NCBI RefSeq assembly: GCF_000380165.1
Contig: NZ_KB904634.1
Location: 255,051 to 319,050 of the forward strand
Source: Wenjunlia vitaminophila DSM 41686
Lineage (GTDB): Bacteria; Actinomycetota; Actinomycetes; Streptomycetales; Streptomycetaceae
Length of the DNA stretch: 64,000 nt
Direction of reading: 5' to 3'
Each line of letters opens with the position of its first letter. Position 1 is the stretch's first letter. Below are positions 33,365 to 42,677 of this stretch, piece after piece. Below the pieces are notes generated by a model that was given only the letters and a program-made list of their open reading frames with translations, did not search any database and was not told the origin of the DNA. The translations under genes and the position numbers were made by a program.

Positions 33365-33484
33365 CTAGCACCCCACCACCGGCTCGGCCGGCCGGTTGGT
33401 GCACCACAGGACGTCCGCTGCCGGGCCGGGCCGGCCCGGCAGCGGGGGCGAACGCTCAGCCGCGTGCTGCTGGGCGACCGGACC

Positions 33485-34555
33485 CTAGGTCCTGCCCCGG
33501 CCCGCCGACTGGGGCGTCTTGCGCGGGGTGGGCCGGTGGGCCGGGTCGTGGACCTCACCCACCAGCATCTCCAGAACGTCCTCCAGGGCCACCACGCCCA
33601 GCACCCGGCCCTCCGCGTCCTCGACCGCCGCCAGGTGGGAGGCCGCCCTGCGCATCGTGGTCAGGGCGTCGTCCAGGGGCAGGTCCGCCCCGAGGACCGC
33701 CATCGCCCGCCACAGCCGCCGGGGCACCGGCAGGTCCGGTTCCTCCAGCTCGAGCACGTCCTTGACGTGCAGGTAGCCGTGGAAGGCGCCGCCGGGGGCG
33801 GTGATCGGGAACCGGGAGAACCCGGTGCGCACGGTCAGGTCCTCGAGTTGGCGCGGCGTCACCGCGGGGTCCACGGTCACCAGCGACTCATACTTCAACA
33901 GCACGTCGGTCACCGGGCGGGTGCCCAGCTCCAGGACGTCCTCGAGCCGCTCCTGCTCCGCCCGTCCCAACAGCCCGGCCTGCCGGGAGTGCTGCACCAG
34001 GTGGGAGAGCTCCTCGCTGGTGAACACCGACTCGACCTCGTCCTTGGGCTCCACCCGGAGCAGCCGCAGCACCGCGTTGGCGCAGGCGTTGAAGAACGCT
34101 ATCAACGGGCGCAGCGCCCGGGTGAAGCCGACGAGGGCGACGCCCAGCCACAGCGCGGTCTTCTCCGGCTTGGCCATGGCGATGTTCTTGGGCACCATCT
34201 CGCCGATGACCAGGTGGAGGAAGACCACCACGGCCAGGGCGATGACGTAGGAGATCGGGTGGATCAGGTGGCCGGGCACGCTCACGGCGTGGAACGGCCC
34301 CTCGAGCAGGTGGGCGACCGTCGGCTCGGCGATGGCACCGAGGGCCAGGGAGCACACGGTGATCCCGAACTGGGCCGCCGCCAGCATCAGCGACAGGTGT
34401 TCGAGGCCGTAGATGACGGTACGGGCACGCCGGTGCTGGAGGGCGAGCGGTTCCATCTGGTCGCGCCGCACCGACACCAGCGCGAACTCGGCGCCGACGA
34501 AGAAGGCGTTGCCGAGCAGCAGCAGCCCGAAGAACAGCAGTTGCAGCGCGGTCAT
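33485..34555 (-). CDS. CNNM/HlyC-CorC membrane protein with CBS pair (downstream gene)
   Basis: A 356-residue protein. A CNNM transmembrane domain spans about 1-170 (LLLLGNAFFVGAEFALVSVR, AAAQFGITVCSLALGAIAEP, VIGEMVPKNIAMAKPEKTAL). An acidic linker with SEELSHLVQHSRQAG follows, then two CBS motifs (about 200-330) ending in LGVVALEDVLEMLVGEVHDP. Such proteins are linked to Mg/Co efflux and were once called hemolysins. The CorC_HlyC C-terminal domain is missing here but present in the paralogue upstream. The start overlaps the stop of that paralogue by four bases, so the two probably act as a heteromeric pair. Confidence 0.88.
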   Translation of the reverse strand: MTALQLLFFGLLLLGNAFFVGAEFALVSVRRDQMEPLALQHRRARTVIYGLEHLSLMLAAAQFGITVCSLALGAIAEPTVAHLLEGPFHAVSVPGHLIHPISYVIALAVVVFLHLVIGEMVPKNIAMAKPEKTALWLGVALVGFTRALRPLIAFFNACANAVLRLLRVEPKDEVESVFTSEELSHLVQHSRQAGLLGRAEQERLEDVLELGTRPVTDVLLKYESLVTVDPAVTPRQLEDLTVRTGFSRFPITAPGGAFHGYLHVKDVLELEEPDLPVPRRLWRAMAVLGADLPLDDALTTMRRAASHLAAVEDAEGRVLGVVALEDVLEMLVGEVHDPAHRPTPRKTPQSAGRGRT

Positions 34556-35904
34556 CGCGGTGCCTCCCCGGGGCGTCCGGACGGCTGCGTCGGCTCGGCC
34601 CGGCCCACCCGCACCAGCCGCACCCGTTCCGCCCTGTGGTGGCCCACGTGGCGCACCCGCAGCCGCCAGCCGGGCAGGGTGACCACGTCGTCGCGTTCGG
34701 GAATCCGTCCCAGCAGGTCGGCGACGAGGCCCGCGACCGTCTCGTAGGGGCCGGGCGGGGCTTCGAGGCCGACCCTTCCCAGCAGGTCCACCCGGCAGCT
34801 CCCGTCCGCGTCCCAGGCGGGGTGCCCGCCCTCGGCGGGGGCGGGGGCCAGTTCGGGCAGCGCCGCGGCGTCGTGCTCGTCGCGCACCTCACCGACCAGT
34901 TCCTCGACGATGTCCTCCAGGGTGACGACGCCGGCGGTCCCGCCGTACTCGTCCACCACCACGGCCATCGGCTGTTCCCTGCGCAGCCGCTCGAGCAGCG
35001 GCTGCACCGGGAGGGTCTCGGGCACCAGCAGCGGGGCCACCGCGATCCGCCCCACGGTCCTGCGGGTCCGTTCCGCGGCCGGCACCGCGAGGGCGTCCTT
35101 GAGGTGGACCACGCCGATCACCTCGTCCAGGCGTTCCCGGTACACCGGGAACCGGGACAGCCCGGTGGCCCGGGTGAGGTTGACGACGTCCGCGGCGGTC
35201 GCGGTGTCCTCCAGGGCGGAGACCCGCACCCGGGGGGTCATCACGGACTGCGCGGTCAGCTCGGTGAGGCTGATGGTCCGCACGAACAGGTCGGCGGTGT
35301 CCTCCTCCAGTGCCCCGGCCCGCGCGGAGTGCCGGACCAGGGACACCAGCTCGGCCGGTGACCTGGCGGACGCCAGTTCCTCGGCGGGCTCCACGCCCAG
35401 CGCCCGCACCAGGCGGTTGGCCGAGCTGTTGAGAAAAGTGATCATCGGCTTGAAGGCCGCGGAGAACGCCTGGTGGGGACCGGCGACGAACCGGGCCACG
35501 TCCAGGGGGCGGGAGATCGCCCAGTTCTTCGGGACCAGCTCCCCGAGGACCATCTGCACCGCGCTGGCCAGCAGCATGCCCACCACCACGGCGGTGCCCG
35601 GCACCGCGGAGCTGGGCACGCCCGTCGCGGTGAGCGGTCCGCCGAGCAGTTCGGCCAGGGCGGGCTGGGCGAGCATGCCGACCACCAGCGAGGTGATGGT
35701 GATGCCGAGCTGGGTGCCGGAGAGCTGGAAGGAGAGCTTGCGCAGCGCCCGCAGCACGTTGCGGGCCCGGCGGTCGCCCTCCGCGGCGGCCCGCTCCACC
35801 GCCGGCCGGTCCACGGCCACCAGACCGAATTCGGTGGCCACGAAGAAGCCGTTGGCCAGGATCAACACGAACGCCGCGGCGAGCAGCAGCAGTGGGACGG
35901 TCAT
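34552..35904 (-). CDS. CNNM/HlyC-CorC membrane protein with CBS pair and CorC_HlyC domain
   Basis: A 450-residue paralogue of the next gene. The CNNM membrane domain (1-195; AFVLILANGFFVATEFGLVAVD, GTQLGITITSLVVGMLAQP, ELVPKNWAISRPLDVARFVA) is followed by SPAELVSLVRHSARAG, a CBS pair (about 205-335, with VVVDEYGGTAGVVTLEDIVE) and a CorC_HlyC domain (about 350-430) used in transporter-associated regulation. ATG 35904 follows AGGAGG by seven bases. Together with the coupled shorter gene it probably forms a divalent-cation efflux or sensing unit. Confidence 0.9.
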   Translation of the reverse strand: MTVPLLLLAAAFVLILANGFFVATEFGLVAVDRPAVERAAAEGDRRARNVLRALRKLSFQLSGTQLGITITSLVVGMLAQPALAELLGGPLTATGVPSSAVPGTAVVVGMLLASAVQMVLGELVPKNWAISRPLDVARFVAGPHQAFSAAFKPMITFLNSSANRLVRALGVEPAEELASARSPAELVSLVRHSARAGALEEDTADLFVRTISLTELTAQSVMTPRVRVSALEDTATAADVVNLTRATGLSRFPVYRERLDEVIGVVHLKDALAVPAAERTRRTVGRIAVAPLLVPETLPVQPLLERLRREQPMAVVVDEYGGTAGVVTLEDIVEELVGEVRDEHDAAALPELAPAPAEGGHPAWDADGSCRVDLLGRVGLEAPPGPYETVAGLVADLLGRIPERDDVVTLPGWRLRVRHVGHHRAERVRLVRVGRAEPTQPSGRPGEAPR

Positions 35905-35958
35905 TCCGCCACCTCCTCGCGCCGCACCAGGGCGGACAAGGTGGCGCAGGTACTACAG

Positions 35959-35976
35959 GACGATGGGTCCATCGTC
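35959..35976. promoter_or_regulatory. Palindrome upstream of the CNNM pair
   Basis: GACGATGG-GT-CCATCGTC has perfect 8-bp arms. It lies 55 bp upstream of the first CNNM start and 133 bp beyond the PH-domain stop, so it could be an operator or a terminator for the his/rib operon arriving from the right. Confidence 0.45.
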
Positions 35977-36108
35977 GGAGAGTGTCACTCCTCGAGTAGA
36001 AGGCGGTCGGACGACGAGAACGACGCGGTGCAGCCCGCGGCCCACGTCGGCGGGGGCGCACAGGGGGCACACCAGTGGTTCAAGAGTAGACAAAGCAGGC
36101 CGGTGATG

Positions 36109-36594
36109 TCAGTCGGTGCCCCGGGGGTCCTCCGCGGCGCTGCCCCGGACCTCGGCCAGCGCACGCAGCGCCCGGGCGTCCCGGATGGCCTGGGCCTTGC
36201 CCGCACCGGTCTGGATGCCCATGGCGGCCAGGGTGGTGCCGTCGGCCAGGTCCAGGTAGACCCAGGGGTCACCGGCGCGGAGGTTCACCCGGATCAGTTC
36301 GGCCCATTCCAGGCGCCGCTTGACCGTGAGGTTGACCACCGTCACGCCCGCCTGGTCCACCATGACCTTCGGTCGGGACAGCACCACCAGCACGCCGAAG
36401 ATCAGCAGACCGGTGCCCACGAAGGTGAGCCGGTCGGCGACGTTCCACGAGCCGCTCCCGGAGCCGCCGGGCAGCAGCACGGCGATCACGGCGAAGACGA
36501 CGAGCAGCGCCGTACCTATGCTCAGCAGCACCACACGGGTGCGCCGGGGCCGGAACGTGATCGGAAGTTCGGGCAGGTCGGCGGTGGCTGACAC
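36109..36594 (-). CDS. PH domain-containing membrane protein
   Basis: 161 residues with two membrane spans (about 22-44 VLLSIGTALLVVFAVIAVLL and 54-73 LTFVGTGLLIFGVLVVLS) and a C-terminal bacterial PH-like domain (about 75-140; VMVDQAGVTVVNLTVKRRLE, DPWVYLDLADGTTLAAMGIQ). The same small protein sits next to hisG in many actinomycetes (related to low-molecular-weight antigen MTB12-type PF10756 proteins). Start is GTG 36594 with AAGG upstream. It is the last gene of the rib-his series, 75 bp after hisG. Its function is unknown. Confidence 0.8.
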   Translation of the reverse strand: MSATADLPELPITFRPRRTRVVLLSIGTALLVVFAVIAVLLPGGSGSGSWNVADRLTFVGTGLLIFGVLVVLSRPKVMVDQAGVTVVNLTVKRRLEWAELIRVNLRAGDPWVYLDLADGTTLAAMGIQTGAGKAQAIRDARALRALAEVRGSAAEDPRGTD

Positions 36595-36669
36595 GGGGGC
36601 GCCTTCTCGTCGTCTTCGGCGGGTCGTCTGCGGCTGGTCCTGGTCACCGGGAGCGGAGCCCGGGAGGCG

Positions 36670-37518
36670 TCACAGCCGGCAGGCGTGGATGTCGGTGACC
36701 AGGATGGCCCGGGCCCCGACCTCCCACAGATCGTCCATGATCTGCTGCGCCTCGGACCGCGGCACCATGGCCCGGACCGCCACCCAGCCCTCGTTGTGCA
36801 GCGGGGACACGGTGGGCGACTCCAGCCCCGGCGTGAGCCCTATGGCCTTGTCCACGTGCTCGGCCCTGATGTCGTAGTCCATCATCACGTAGCTCCGGGC
36901 GACCAGGACCCCCTGGAGGCGCCGCAGGAACTGCGTGACCCGCGGCTCGTCCCGCTCCGCCCCGATCCGGCGGACCACCACGGCCTCGGACTCCAGGATG
37001 GGGTCGCTGATGATCTCCAGGCCGGCGTTGCGCAGGGTGGTGCCCGTCTCCACCACGTCGGCGATCACCTCGGCCACCCCGAGTTGGACGGCGGTCTCCA
37101 CCGCGCCGTCCAGGCGGACCACCGCGGCGTCCACGCCGCGGTCGGCGAGGTGCTTGGCGACCACTCCGGGCAGCGACGTGGCGACGGTCATCCCGCCGAA
37201 CTCGCTGACGTCCTTGGCGGTACCCGGACGGGTGGCGAAGCGGAACTTGGAGCGGCCGAAGCCGAGCTGCATGATCTCCTCGGCCGACGCCCCGGAGTCC
37301 AGCAGCAGGTCCCGCCCCGTGATGCCCAGGTCGAGCCGCCCGGAGCCGACGTAGACGGCGATGTCCCTCGGACGCAGGAAGAAGAACTCCACGTTGTTCT
37401 GCGGATCGACGAGGACCAACTCGCGCGCGTCCTTGCGCTGGAGGTAGCCGGCCTCATGGAGCATCGCCGACGCAGGCTCGGACAGTGAACCCTTGTTGGG
37501 GAGGGCGATGCGGAGCAT
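36670..37518 (-). CDS. hisG: ATP phosphoribosyltransferase, long form
   Basis: 282 residues catalysing the first step of histidine synthesis: ATP plus PRPP to phosphoribosyl-ATP. LRIALPNKGSLSEPASAML at the N-terminus, the ELVLVDPQNNVEFFFLRPRD region and the PRPP loop area VEVIADVVETGTTLRNAGLE-like segment are canonical. The C-terminal about 75 residues (VLVARSYVMMDYDIRAEHVD, PTVSPLHNEGWVAVRAMVPR) form the histidine-binding regulatory domain of the long form. It follows hisE by 97 bp in the flavin operon, the usual actinobacterial arrangement. Confidence 0.95.
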   Translation of the reverse strand: MLRIALPNKGSLSEPASAMLHEAGYLQRKDARELVLVDPQNNVEFFFLRPRDIAVYVGSGRLDLGITGRDLLLDSGASAEEIMQLGFGRSKFRFATRPGTAKDVSEFGGMTVATSLPGVVAKHLADRGVDAAVVRLDGAVETAVQLGVAEVIADVVETGTTLRNAGLEIISDPILESEAVVVRRIGAERDEPRVTQFLRRLQGVLVARSYVMMDYDIRAEHVDKAIGLTPGLESPTVSPLHNEGWVAVRAMVPRSEAQQIMDDLWEVGARAILVTDIHACRL

Positions 37519-37615
37519 GTCAGGTCAGACCCTTCGCGGTGGTGGGGGCGGTGGTGGGGAGGACGGTGGGCCGGGGAGACCACGGCGGGCCGGGGGCGCG
37601 CCGCGGTTCCGTCGG

Positions 37616-37885
37616 CTACAGATGAGCGTAGACGTCGTCGAGGTCAATGCCGCGGGCCACCATCATCACCTGAAGGTGGTACAGCAACTGGGAGATCTCC
37701 TCCGCGGTGCGGTCGGCGCCCTCGTGCTCGGCTGCCATCCACACCTCGGCGGCCTCCTCGACGACCTTCTTGCCGATGGTGTGCACCCCCGCGGCCACCA
37801 GCTCGGCGGTGCGGGAGGAGGCGGGGTCGCCGGTGGCGGCCTTGTGCTTGAGCTCGGTGAACAGCTCGTCGAATGTCTTGCCCAT
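37616..37885 (-). CDS. hisE: Phosphoribosyl-ATP pyrophosphatase
   Basis: 89 residues, full length for HisE, an all-alpha MazG-like enzyme that hydrolyses phosphoribosyl-ATP to phosphoribosyl-AMP (step 2 of histidine synthesis). The metal-binding helices [19 protein letters not shown] and [20 protein letters not shown] with their Glu/Asp clusters are complete. It is 20 bp downstream of ribH and 97 bp upstream of hisG, so it is expressed with flavin genes. Confidence 0.95.
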   Translation of the reverse strand: MGKTFDELFTELKHKAATGDPASSRTAELVAAGVHTIGKKVVEEAAEVWMAAEHEGADRTAEEISQLLYHLQVMMVARGIDLDDVYAHL

Positions 37886-37905
37886 GGTGCCCCCAACTTA
37901 CCGGG

Positions 37906-38409
37906 TCACCCGGAGCTGGCGGTCACCGCCATGGCCGCGGCGGCGGAACGCAGGGCCACCACGGTGGCCACCGCGGCGGTGGCCGCCTCGTGCCCCTTGT
38001 CCTCGACGGACCCGGGCAGCCCCGCCCTGTCCACCGCCTGCTCCTCGGTGTCGCAGGTCAGCACGCCGAAGCCGACCGGCACCCCGGTCTCCACGCTCAC
38101 CTGGGTCAGCCCCGCGGTCACGCCCTGGCAGACGTAGTCGAAGTGGGGCGTGCCACCGCGGATCACCACCCCGAGCGCCACCACCGCGTCATGACCGCGG
38201 TCGGCCAGCACCCGGGCCGCCACCGGCAGCTCGAAGCTGCCGGGCACCCGCACGACGGTGGGCTCGGTGACCCCGAGCCCGGCCAGCGCCCGCAGTGCCC
38301 CGTCGAGCAGCCCGTCCATCACCTTGTCGTGCCACTGCGCGGCGACGACCGCCACCTTCAGGCCCTCGCACGGGGCCACGGAGATCTCTGGTGCGCCCTT
38401 GCCACTCAC
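37906..38409 (-). CDS. ribH: 6,7-dimethyl-8-ribityllumazine synthase
   Basis: 167 residues. The enzyme joins 5-amino-6-ribitylaminouracil with dihydroxybutanone phosphate to give lumazine. [50 protein letters not shown] and [13 protein letters not shown] are the standard binding segments; the active-site His follows GGTPHF. It begins at GTG 38409, 98 bp after ribBA. Confidence 0.95.
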   Translation of the reverse strand: MSGKGAPEISVAPCEGLKVAVVAAQWHDKVMDGLLDGALRALAGLGVTEPTVVRVPGSFELPVAARVLADRGHDAVVALGVVIRGGTPHFDYVCQGVTAGLTQVSVETGVPVGFGVLTCDTEEQAVDRAGLPGSVEDKGHEAATAAVATVVALRSAAAAMAVTASSG

Positions 38410-38507
38410 GTCTCTTCAGATCCTTAGGGGTAGGAGTAACTGTTCGTGTCGCCCCGACCGGTCCGCCGGGCCACTGCCCCGGCCCGGCGCCCCGGGGCCG
38501 GCCGGCC

Positions 38508-39785
38508 TCAGGCCGGGTCGCCGAGCCAGGGCAGGTCGTGCCCCATCCGGTCCCTCTTGGTCCGCAGGTACCGCAGGTTGTGCTCGCCCGCGGGGGCCGG
38601 CAGCGGTTCGCGGCCGAGCACCAGCAGACCGTGCCTGGTCAGCGCGGACGTCTTGTCGGGGTTGTTGGTCAGCAGGCGCAGCGAGCGCACGCCGAGGTCG
38701 GTCAGGATCGAGGCGCCGGCCCCGTAGTCCCGGGCGTCGGCGGGCAGGCCGAGGTCGAGGTTGGCGTCGAGGGTGTCCCGACCGACCTCCTGGAGTTGGT
38801 AGGCCCGCAGCTTGTGCAGCAGGCCGATGCCGCGTCCCTCGTGTCCGCGCAGGTAGACCACCACGCCGCGGCCCTCGTCGGCGATCCGGGCCAGGGACGC
38901 CTGGAGCTGCGGGCCACAGTCGCAGCGCTGGGAACCGAGGACGTCGCCGGTGAGGCACTCGGAGTGGACGCGCACCAGGACGTCCTCGCCGTCCAGCAGG
39001 CGCCCGTCGGCGAGTTCCCCGGCCACCAGCGCGATGTGTTCCGCGCCGTCGGCCTCGCTGCGGTAACCGAACGCCCGGAAGGTGCCGTGCGCGGTGGGCA
39101 GGGCGGTGTCGGCCTCGCGGCGCACCGCCGGCTCGACGCGGCGGCGGTAGGCGATCAGGTCCTCGATGGAGACGATCGCCAGCCCGTGCCTGCGGGCGAA
39201 CGGGACCAGTTCGGGCAGCCGGGCCATGGTGCCGTCCGCGTTGGCGATCTCGCAGATCACCGCGGCCGGGTGGAGGCCGGCGAGCCGGGCCAGGTCGATG
39301 CCGGCCTCGGTGTGGCCGTCCCGGGCCAGCACCCCGCCCTCCCGGGCGCGCAGCGGGAAGACGTGTCCGGGCCGGACGAAGTCGCCGGGGACGGACTCGG
39401 GGTCCGCCAGGGCCCGGGCGGTGTGGGCCCGGTCGGCGGCGGAGATGCCGGTGGTGGTGCCGTGCTTGGCGTCCACGGAGACGGTGAACGCGGTGCGCAT
39501 GCTCTCGGTGTTGTCCTGGACCATCTGCTCCAGCTTGAGCCGGTCCAGGTCGGTGCCGCGCATCGGCACGCAGATCAGGCCGCGGCACTCGGCCATCATG
39601 AAGGCGATCACCTCGGGGGTGACGAGTTGCGCGGCGACGACCAGGTCGCCCTCGTTCTCCCGGTCCGCGTCGTCCACGACCACGACCGGCCGGCCCGCCG
39701 CGATGTCGGCGACGGCCCGCTCGATCGGGTCGAGGGTGAGGTCCTCCTCGGTCGGCACCTGTCGGGGTGCTGGGGTGACGGTCAC
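38508..39785 (-). CDS. ribBA: Bifunctional dihydroxybutanone phosphate synthase / GTP cyclohydrolase II
   Basis: A 425-residue two-domain enzyme providing both precursors of riboflavin. The N-terminal RibB domain (about 1-215) has [32 protein letters not shown] and [17 protein letters not shown]. The C-terminal RibA domain (about 220-425) has the zinc site [17 protein letters not shown] (three Cys) and [20 protein letters not shown]. The GTG start at 39785 overlaps the stop of ribM as GTGA. The frame is open further upstream only as a shadow of ribM. Confidence 0.95.
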   Translation of the reverse strand: MTVTPAPRQVPTEEDLTLDPIERAVADIAAGRPVVVVDDADRENEGDLVVAAQLVTPEVIAFMMAECRGLICVPMRGTDLDRLKLEQMVQDNTESMRTAFTVSVDAKHGTTTGISAADRAHTARALADPESVPGDFVRPGHVFPLRAREGGVLARDGHTEAGIDLARLAGLHPAAVICEIANADGTMARLPELVPFARRHGLAIVSIEDLIAYRRRVEPAVRREADTALPTAHGTFRAFGYRSEADGAEHIALVAGELADGRLLDGEDVLVRVHSECLTGDVLGSQRCDCGPQLQASLARIADEGRGVVVYLRGHEGRGIGLLHKLRAYQLQEVGRDTLDANLDLGLPADARDYGAGASILTDLGVRSLRLLTNNPDKTSALTRHGLLVLGREPLPAPAGEHNLRYLRTKRDRMGHDLPWLGDPA

Positions 39786-40441
39786 GCTGCTGCTCCTTCC
39801 AGGACGGGCCGACCCGGGGACGTGGTGCTGCGGGTGCGCTGCCACCAGGCGCGCAGGCCGAGCAGCACCAGGGCGAAGTAGATGCAGTAGACGAGGCCGG
39901 AGAAGGCCAGGCCGCTGGTGAGGGCGAGGGGGACGCCGACGAGGTCCACCGCGAGCCAGGCGAACCAGAACTCCACCAGGCCGCGGGCCTGGGCCACCAT
40001 CGCGGCGAGCGTGCCCACGAAGATGTACGCGTCCGGCCAGGGGTTCCAGGACAGGGTGGGGAACGCGCTGAACAGCCAGCCCACGGCGAGGGTGCCCGCG
40101 GCGGTGCCGCCGACCAGGGCGATGCGTTCCGGCCAGGTGGCGAACCGGACCGTGATCCGACCCGTCCCGCCGCGGCTGCCGTTCCGCCACCGGGTCCAGC
40201 CCCAGCAGGCCACGCCGACGACCAGGAGCTGTTTGCCCACGCCCCCGCCGAGCTGCGCGGACAGATACGCGGTGATCAGGACGGCACCGGACAGCAGTTG
40301 CGCCGGCCAGGTCCACATCGAACGGCGCCAGCCCAGGGCCAGCGCGGTGAGCCCCAGCAGGTTGCCGATCATGTCGGACCAGATGACGTGTTGGTCGAAG
40401 ACCTCGAACGCGGTCCCGTTGAGCCAGTCCACGCCAGTCAC
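39782..40441 (-). CDS. ribM: PnuC-family vitamin transporter, probable riboflavin transporter
   Basis: 219 residues, about seven membrane spans, PnuC fold ([80 protein letters not shown]). PnuC proteins transport nicotinamide riboside; those inside FMN-riboswitch-controlled rib operons of actinobacteria (RibM/PnuX) carry riboflavin. Its position, overlapping ribE on one side and ribBA on the other by four bases each, supports riboflavin uptake by facilitated diffusion with phosphorylation trapping. Confidence 0.88.
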   Translation of the reverse strand: MTGVDWLNGTAFEVFDQHVIWSDMIGNLLGLTALALGWRRSMWTWPAQLLSGAVLITAYLSAQLGGGVGKQLLVVGVACWGWTRWRNGSRGGTGRITVRFATWPERIALVGGTAAGTLAVGWLFSAFPTLSWNPWPDAYIFVGTLAAMVAQARGLVEFWFAWLAVDLVGVPLALTSGLAFSGLVYCIYFALVLLGLRAWWQRTRSTTSPGRPVLEGAAA

Positions 40442-41052
40442 CCGGCCACCCCCGCGGGGTCCGCGTCCTGGTCCAGCAGCCGCTCCACGTACTTGGCGAG
40501 CACGTCCACCTCGAGGTTGACCGGGTCGCCCGGCTGCTTGAAGCCGAGGGTGGTGGCGGCGAGGGTGGTCGGGATCAGGCTGACGGTGAAGTGGTCCCGC
40601 TCCGCGGCGACCACGGTCAGGCTGACCCCGTCCACCGCGATGGAACCCTTGGCGACCACGTAGCGGCTCAGCTCCGCGGGCAGTGCGACGGCGACCACCT
40701 CCCAGCGCTCACCCGGGGTGCGGCGGACGATCTCGCCGACGCCGTCCACGTGGCCCTGCACCAGGTGGCCGCCCAGGCGCCCGCCGAGGGCCATGGGCCG
40801 CTCCAGGTTGACCCGGGAGCCGGGGGCCAGCGCACCCAGGCTGGTGCGCTTGAGGGTCTCGGCCATCACGTCCGCGGTGAACTCACCGTCCTGCGTGTCC
40901 ACCACGGTCAGGCAGACGCCGTTGACCGCGATGGAGTCCCCGTGCCGCGCGTCCTTGGTGACCAGTGGCCCGCGGAACCGGAACCGGGAGGAGTCCCCCA
41001 GTTCCTGCGCCTCGACGACCTCGCCAAGCTCTTCGACGATTCCGGTGAACAC
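40438..41052 (-). CDS. ribE: Riboflavin synthase, alpha chain
   Basis: 204 residues catalysing dismutation of two lumazines to riboflavin. Two lumazine-binding repeats are clear: 1-95 ([25 protein letters not shown]) and 96-195 ([28 protein letters not shown]). Start GTG 41052 gives the invariant MFTGIVE N-terminus. It directly follows the ribD stop and overlaps ribM by four bases. Confidence 0.96.
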   Translation of the reverse strand: MFTGIVEELGEVVEAQELGDSSRFRFRGPLVTKDARHGDSIAVNGVCLTVVDTQDGEFTADVMAETLKRTSLGALAPGSRVNLERPMALGGRLGGHLVQGHVDGVGEIVRRTPGERWEVVAVALPAELSRYVVAKGSIAVDGVSLTVVAAERDHFTVSLIPTTLAATTLGFKQPGDPVNLEVDVLAKYVERLLDQDADPAGVAG

Positions 41053-42171
41053 TCAGCTCTCCTCGAGTACGCCGGGCGCGGGGTGCGTCCGGGGATAAGC
41101 GGTGACGCGCAGGTCCACGCCGAGTCGCGTGACGTCGGCGACATCGAGCCGCAGGGCCTGCGTGATGGTGTGGATTCCGACGCCGTGGACGACGGAGGGG
41201 CCGGCGCCGAGCAGCGCCGGGGCGAGGTAGCCGACGACCTTGTCGACCAGCCCGGCGGCGAGGAACGAACCGGCCAGGGTGGGTCCGCCCTCGAGCAGGA
41301 CGGAACGGACCTGGCGGTCGTGGAGCGCCGCGAGCAGCGCGGTCAGGTCCAACCCGCGCCCGTCCCGGGCGGGGGGCAGCCGCAGCACGTCGAGGCCCGG
41401 GAGGTGCCCGGTGGCGGCGTCCCGGCCCACGCACAGCAGGGTGGGGGCGGCGGCGTCCAGCACCCGGGCGTCGGGTTTGACGGTGGCATGGGTGTCCACC
41501 ACCACGCGGAGCGGCTGGGGGACGTCGGGGCGGGGGGCGTCGCGGTGGGCGAGGTGGGGGTCGTCGGCGCGCAGGGTCCCGGAGCCGACCACCACGGCGT
41601 CGGCCTCGGCACGCAGTCGGTGCACGTCGGCCCTGGCCTGGCTCCCGGTGATCCAGCGGCTGGTGCCGTCGGCGGCCGCGATCCGGCCGTCCAGGGTCGC
41701 CGCGTACTTCCACAGCACGAACGGGCGGCGGCGCAGCACCGAGGTCAGCCACGCCTCGTTGACCGCGGTGGCCTCGTCCGCCAGCAGTCCGCCGGCCACG
41801 TCCACGCCCGCGGCGAACAGGGTGGCGGCGCCGCCGGTGGCGGTGGGGGTGGGGTCGGTGACGGCGTAGACGACCCGGGCGATCCCGGCGCCGATCAGGG
41901 CCTGGGAACAGGGGCCCGTGCGTCCGGTGTGGTCGCACGGCTCGAGGGTGACCACGGCGGTGCCGCCTCGGGCGCGTTCCCCGGCGGCCCGCAGGGCGTG
42001 GACCTCGGCGTGGGGGCCGCCGGCGCGCTGGTGCCACCCCTCGCCGACGACTTCGCCGGCGGCGTCCAGGACCACGCAGCCGACGACGGGGTTGGGGCTG
42101 GTCGCGCCGAGGCCGCGGGCGGCGAGCCCGACGGCACGCCGCATGGCGTCGGCTTCGTCGATCGGGGCCAC
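41053..42171 (-). CDS. ribD: Bifunctional riboflavin deaminase-reductase
   Basis: 372 residues. The N-terminal deaminase domain (1-145) has zinc ligands HAE (His54, Glu56) and LEPCDHTGRTGPCSQ (Cys79, Cys88). The C-terminal NADPH reductase domain (about 150-365) has WKYAATLDGRIAAADGTSRW and VLLEGGPTLAGSFLAAGLVD. The GTG start at 42171 has AGGAGGA five bases upstream; the frame continues upstream only as an open shadow. It is the first gene of the operon, behind the FMN riboswitch. Confidence 0.95.
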   Translation of the reverse strand: MAPIDEADAMRRAVGLAARGLGATSPNPVVGCVVLDAAGEVVGEGWHQRAGGPHAEVHALRAAGERARGGTAVVTLEPCDHTGRTGPCSQALIGAGIARVVYAVTDPTPTATGGAATLFAAGVDVAGGLLADEATAVNEAWLTSVLRRRPFVLWKYAATLDGRIAAADGTSRWITGSQARADVHRLRAEADAVVVGSGTLRADDPHLAHRDAPRPDVPQPLRVVVDTHATVKPDARVLDAAAPTLLCVGRDAATGHLPGLDVLRLPPARDGRGLDLTALLAALHDRQVRSVLLEGGPTLAGSFLAAGLVDKVVGYLAPALLGAGPSVVHGVGIHTITQALRLDVADVTRLGVDLRVTAYPRTHPAPGVLEES

Positions 42172-42357
42172 CGAAGTCCTCCTGCCACCTGTGGGCGCGG
42201 ACTCCGGGGAAGGGAAGGACGCGGACGGCGCACCACCGTACGCACGTCGAGGCAGGGAAGCCGGTCGCGGACACGGGAGACCCCAGCCGCGAGACGGAAA
42301 GCCATGAGGACATGGCCGACCCGGCCGTCGAGGACGGCGTACCGGTGCTCGCCCGCC

Positions 42358-42484
42358 GCGCACTGCCTCCCATCCGGACTTTCACCGTCGGTCCAGGAAT
42401 TTCACCTGGTCAACCGGCCGCTGGCTGCGGCCGGGTCGCGGACTGTAACCGCCGGTTCGGAGTTTCACCGACCCCGGAGTGCGC
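42358..42484 (-). ncRNA. FMN riboswitch (RFN element)
   Basis: Read leftward, the 127 bases start at 42484 with GCGCACTCCGGGGTCGGTGA and close with GGATGGGAGGCAGTGCGC. The closing P1 stem GCGCACT/AGTGCGC, the conserved GGTGAAACTCCGAACCGGCG stretch and the 3' GACGGTGAAAGTCCGGATGG block are all intact. FMN binding would shut off the rib operon. The 186-base leader between it and ribD (42172-42357) must hold the expression platform; no clean U-tract terminator is seen, so translational or GC-hairpin control is likely. A possible -10 (TATCAG on the minus strand) lies at 42493-42498. Confidence 0.95.
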
Positions 42485-42677
42485 GAACGTCACTGATACG
42501 CGTCCAGTGTGCCATGGCGGCTCGGCGGCCGGAGAGCCTGGACGGCTGTGCGCTGGGTCACTCGAGCGGGGTTCCAGCCCGGCCACCGCGCCGCGTCAGT
42601 ACGGACCTTGTCCGAGCCAGTGGTTCTGACCGGTGGACGCCCCTGGCGGCCGCCGGGCGTCGGTGGACTCCGGGGGT

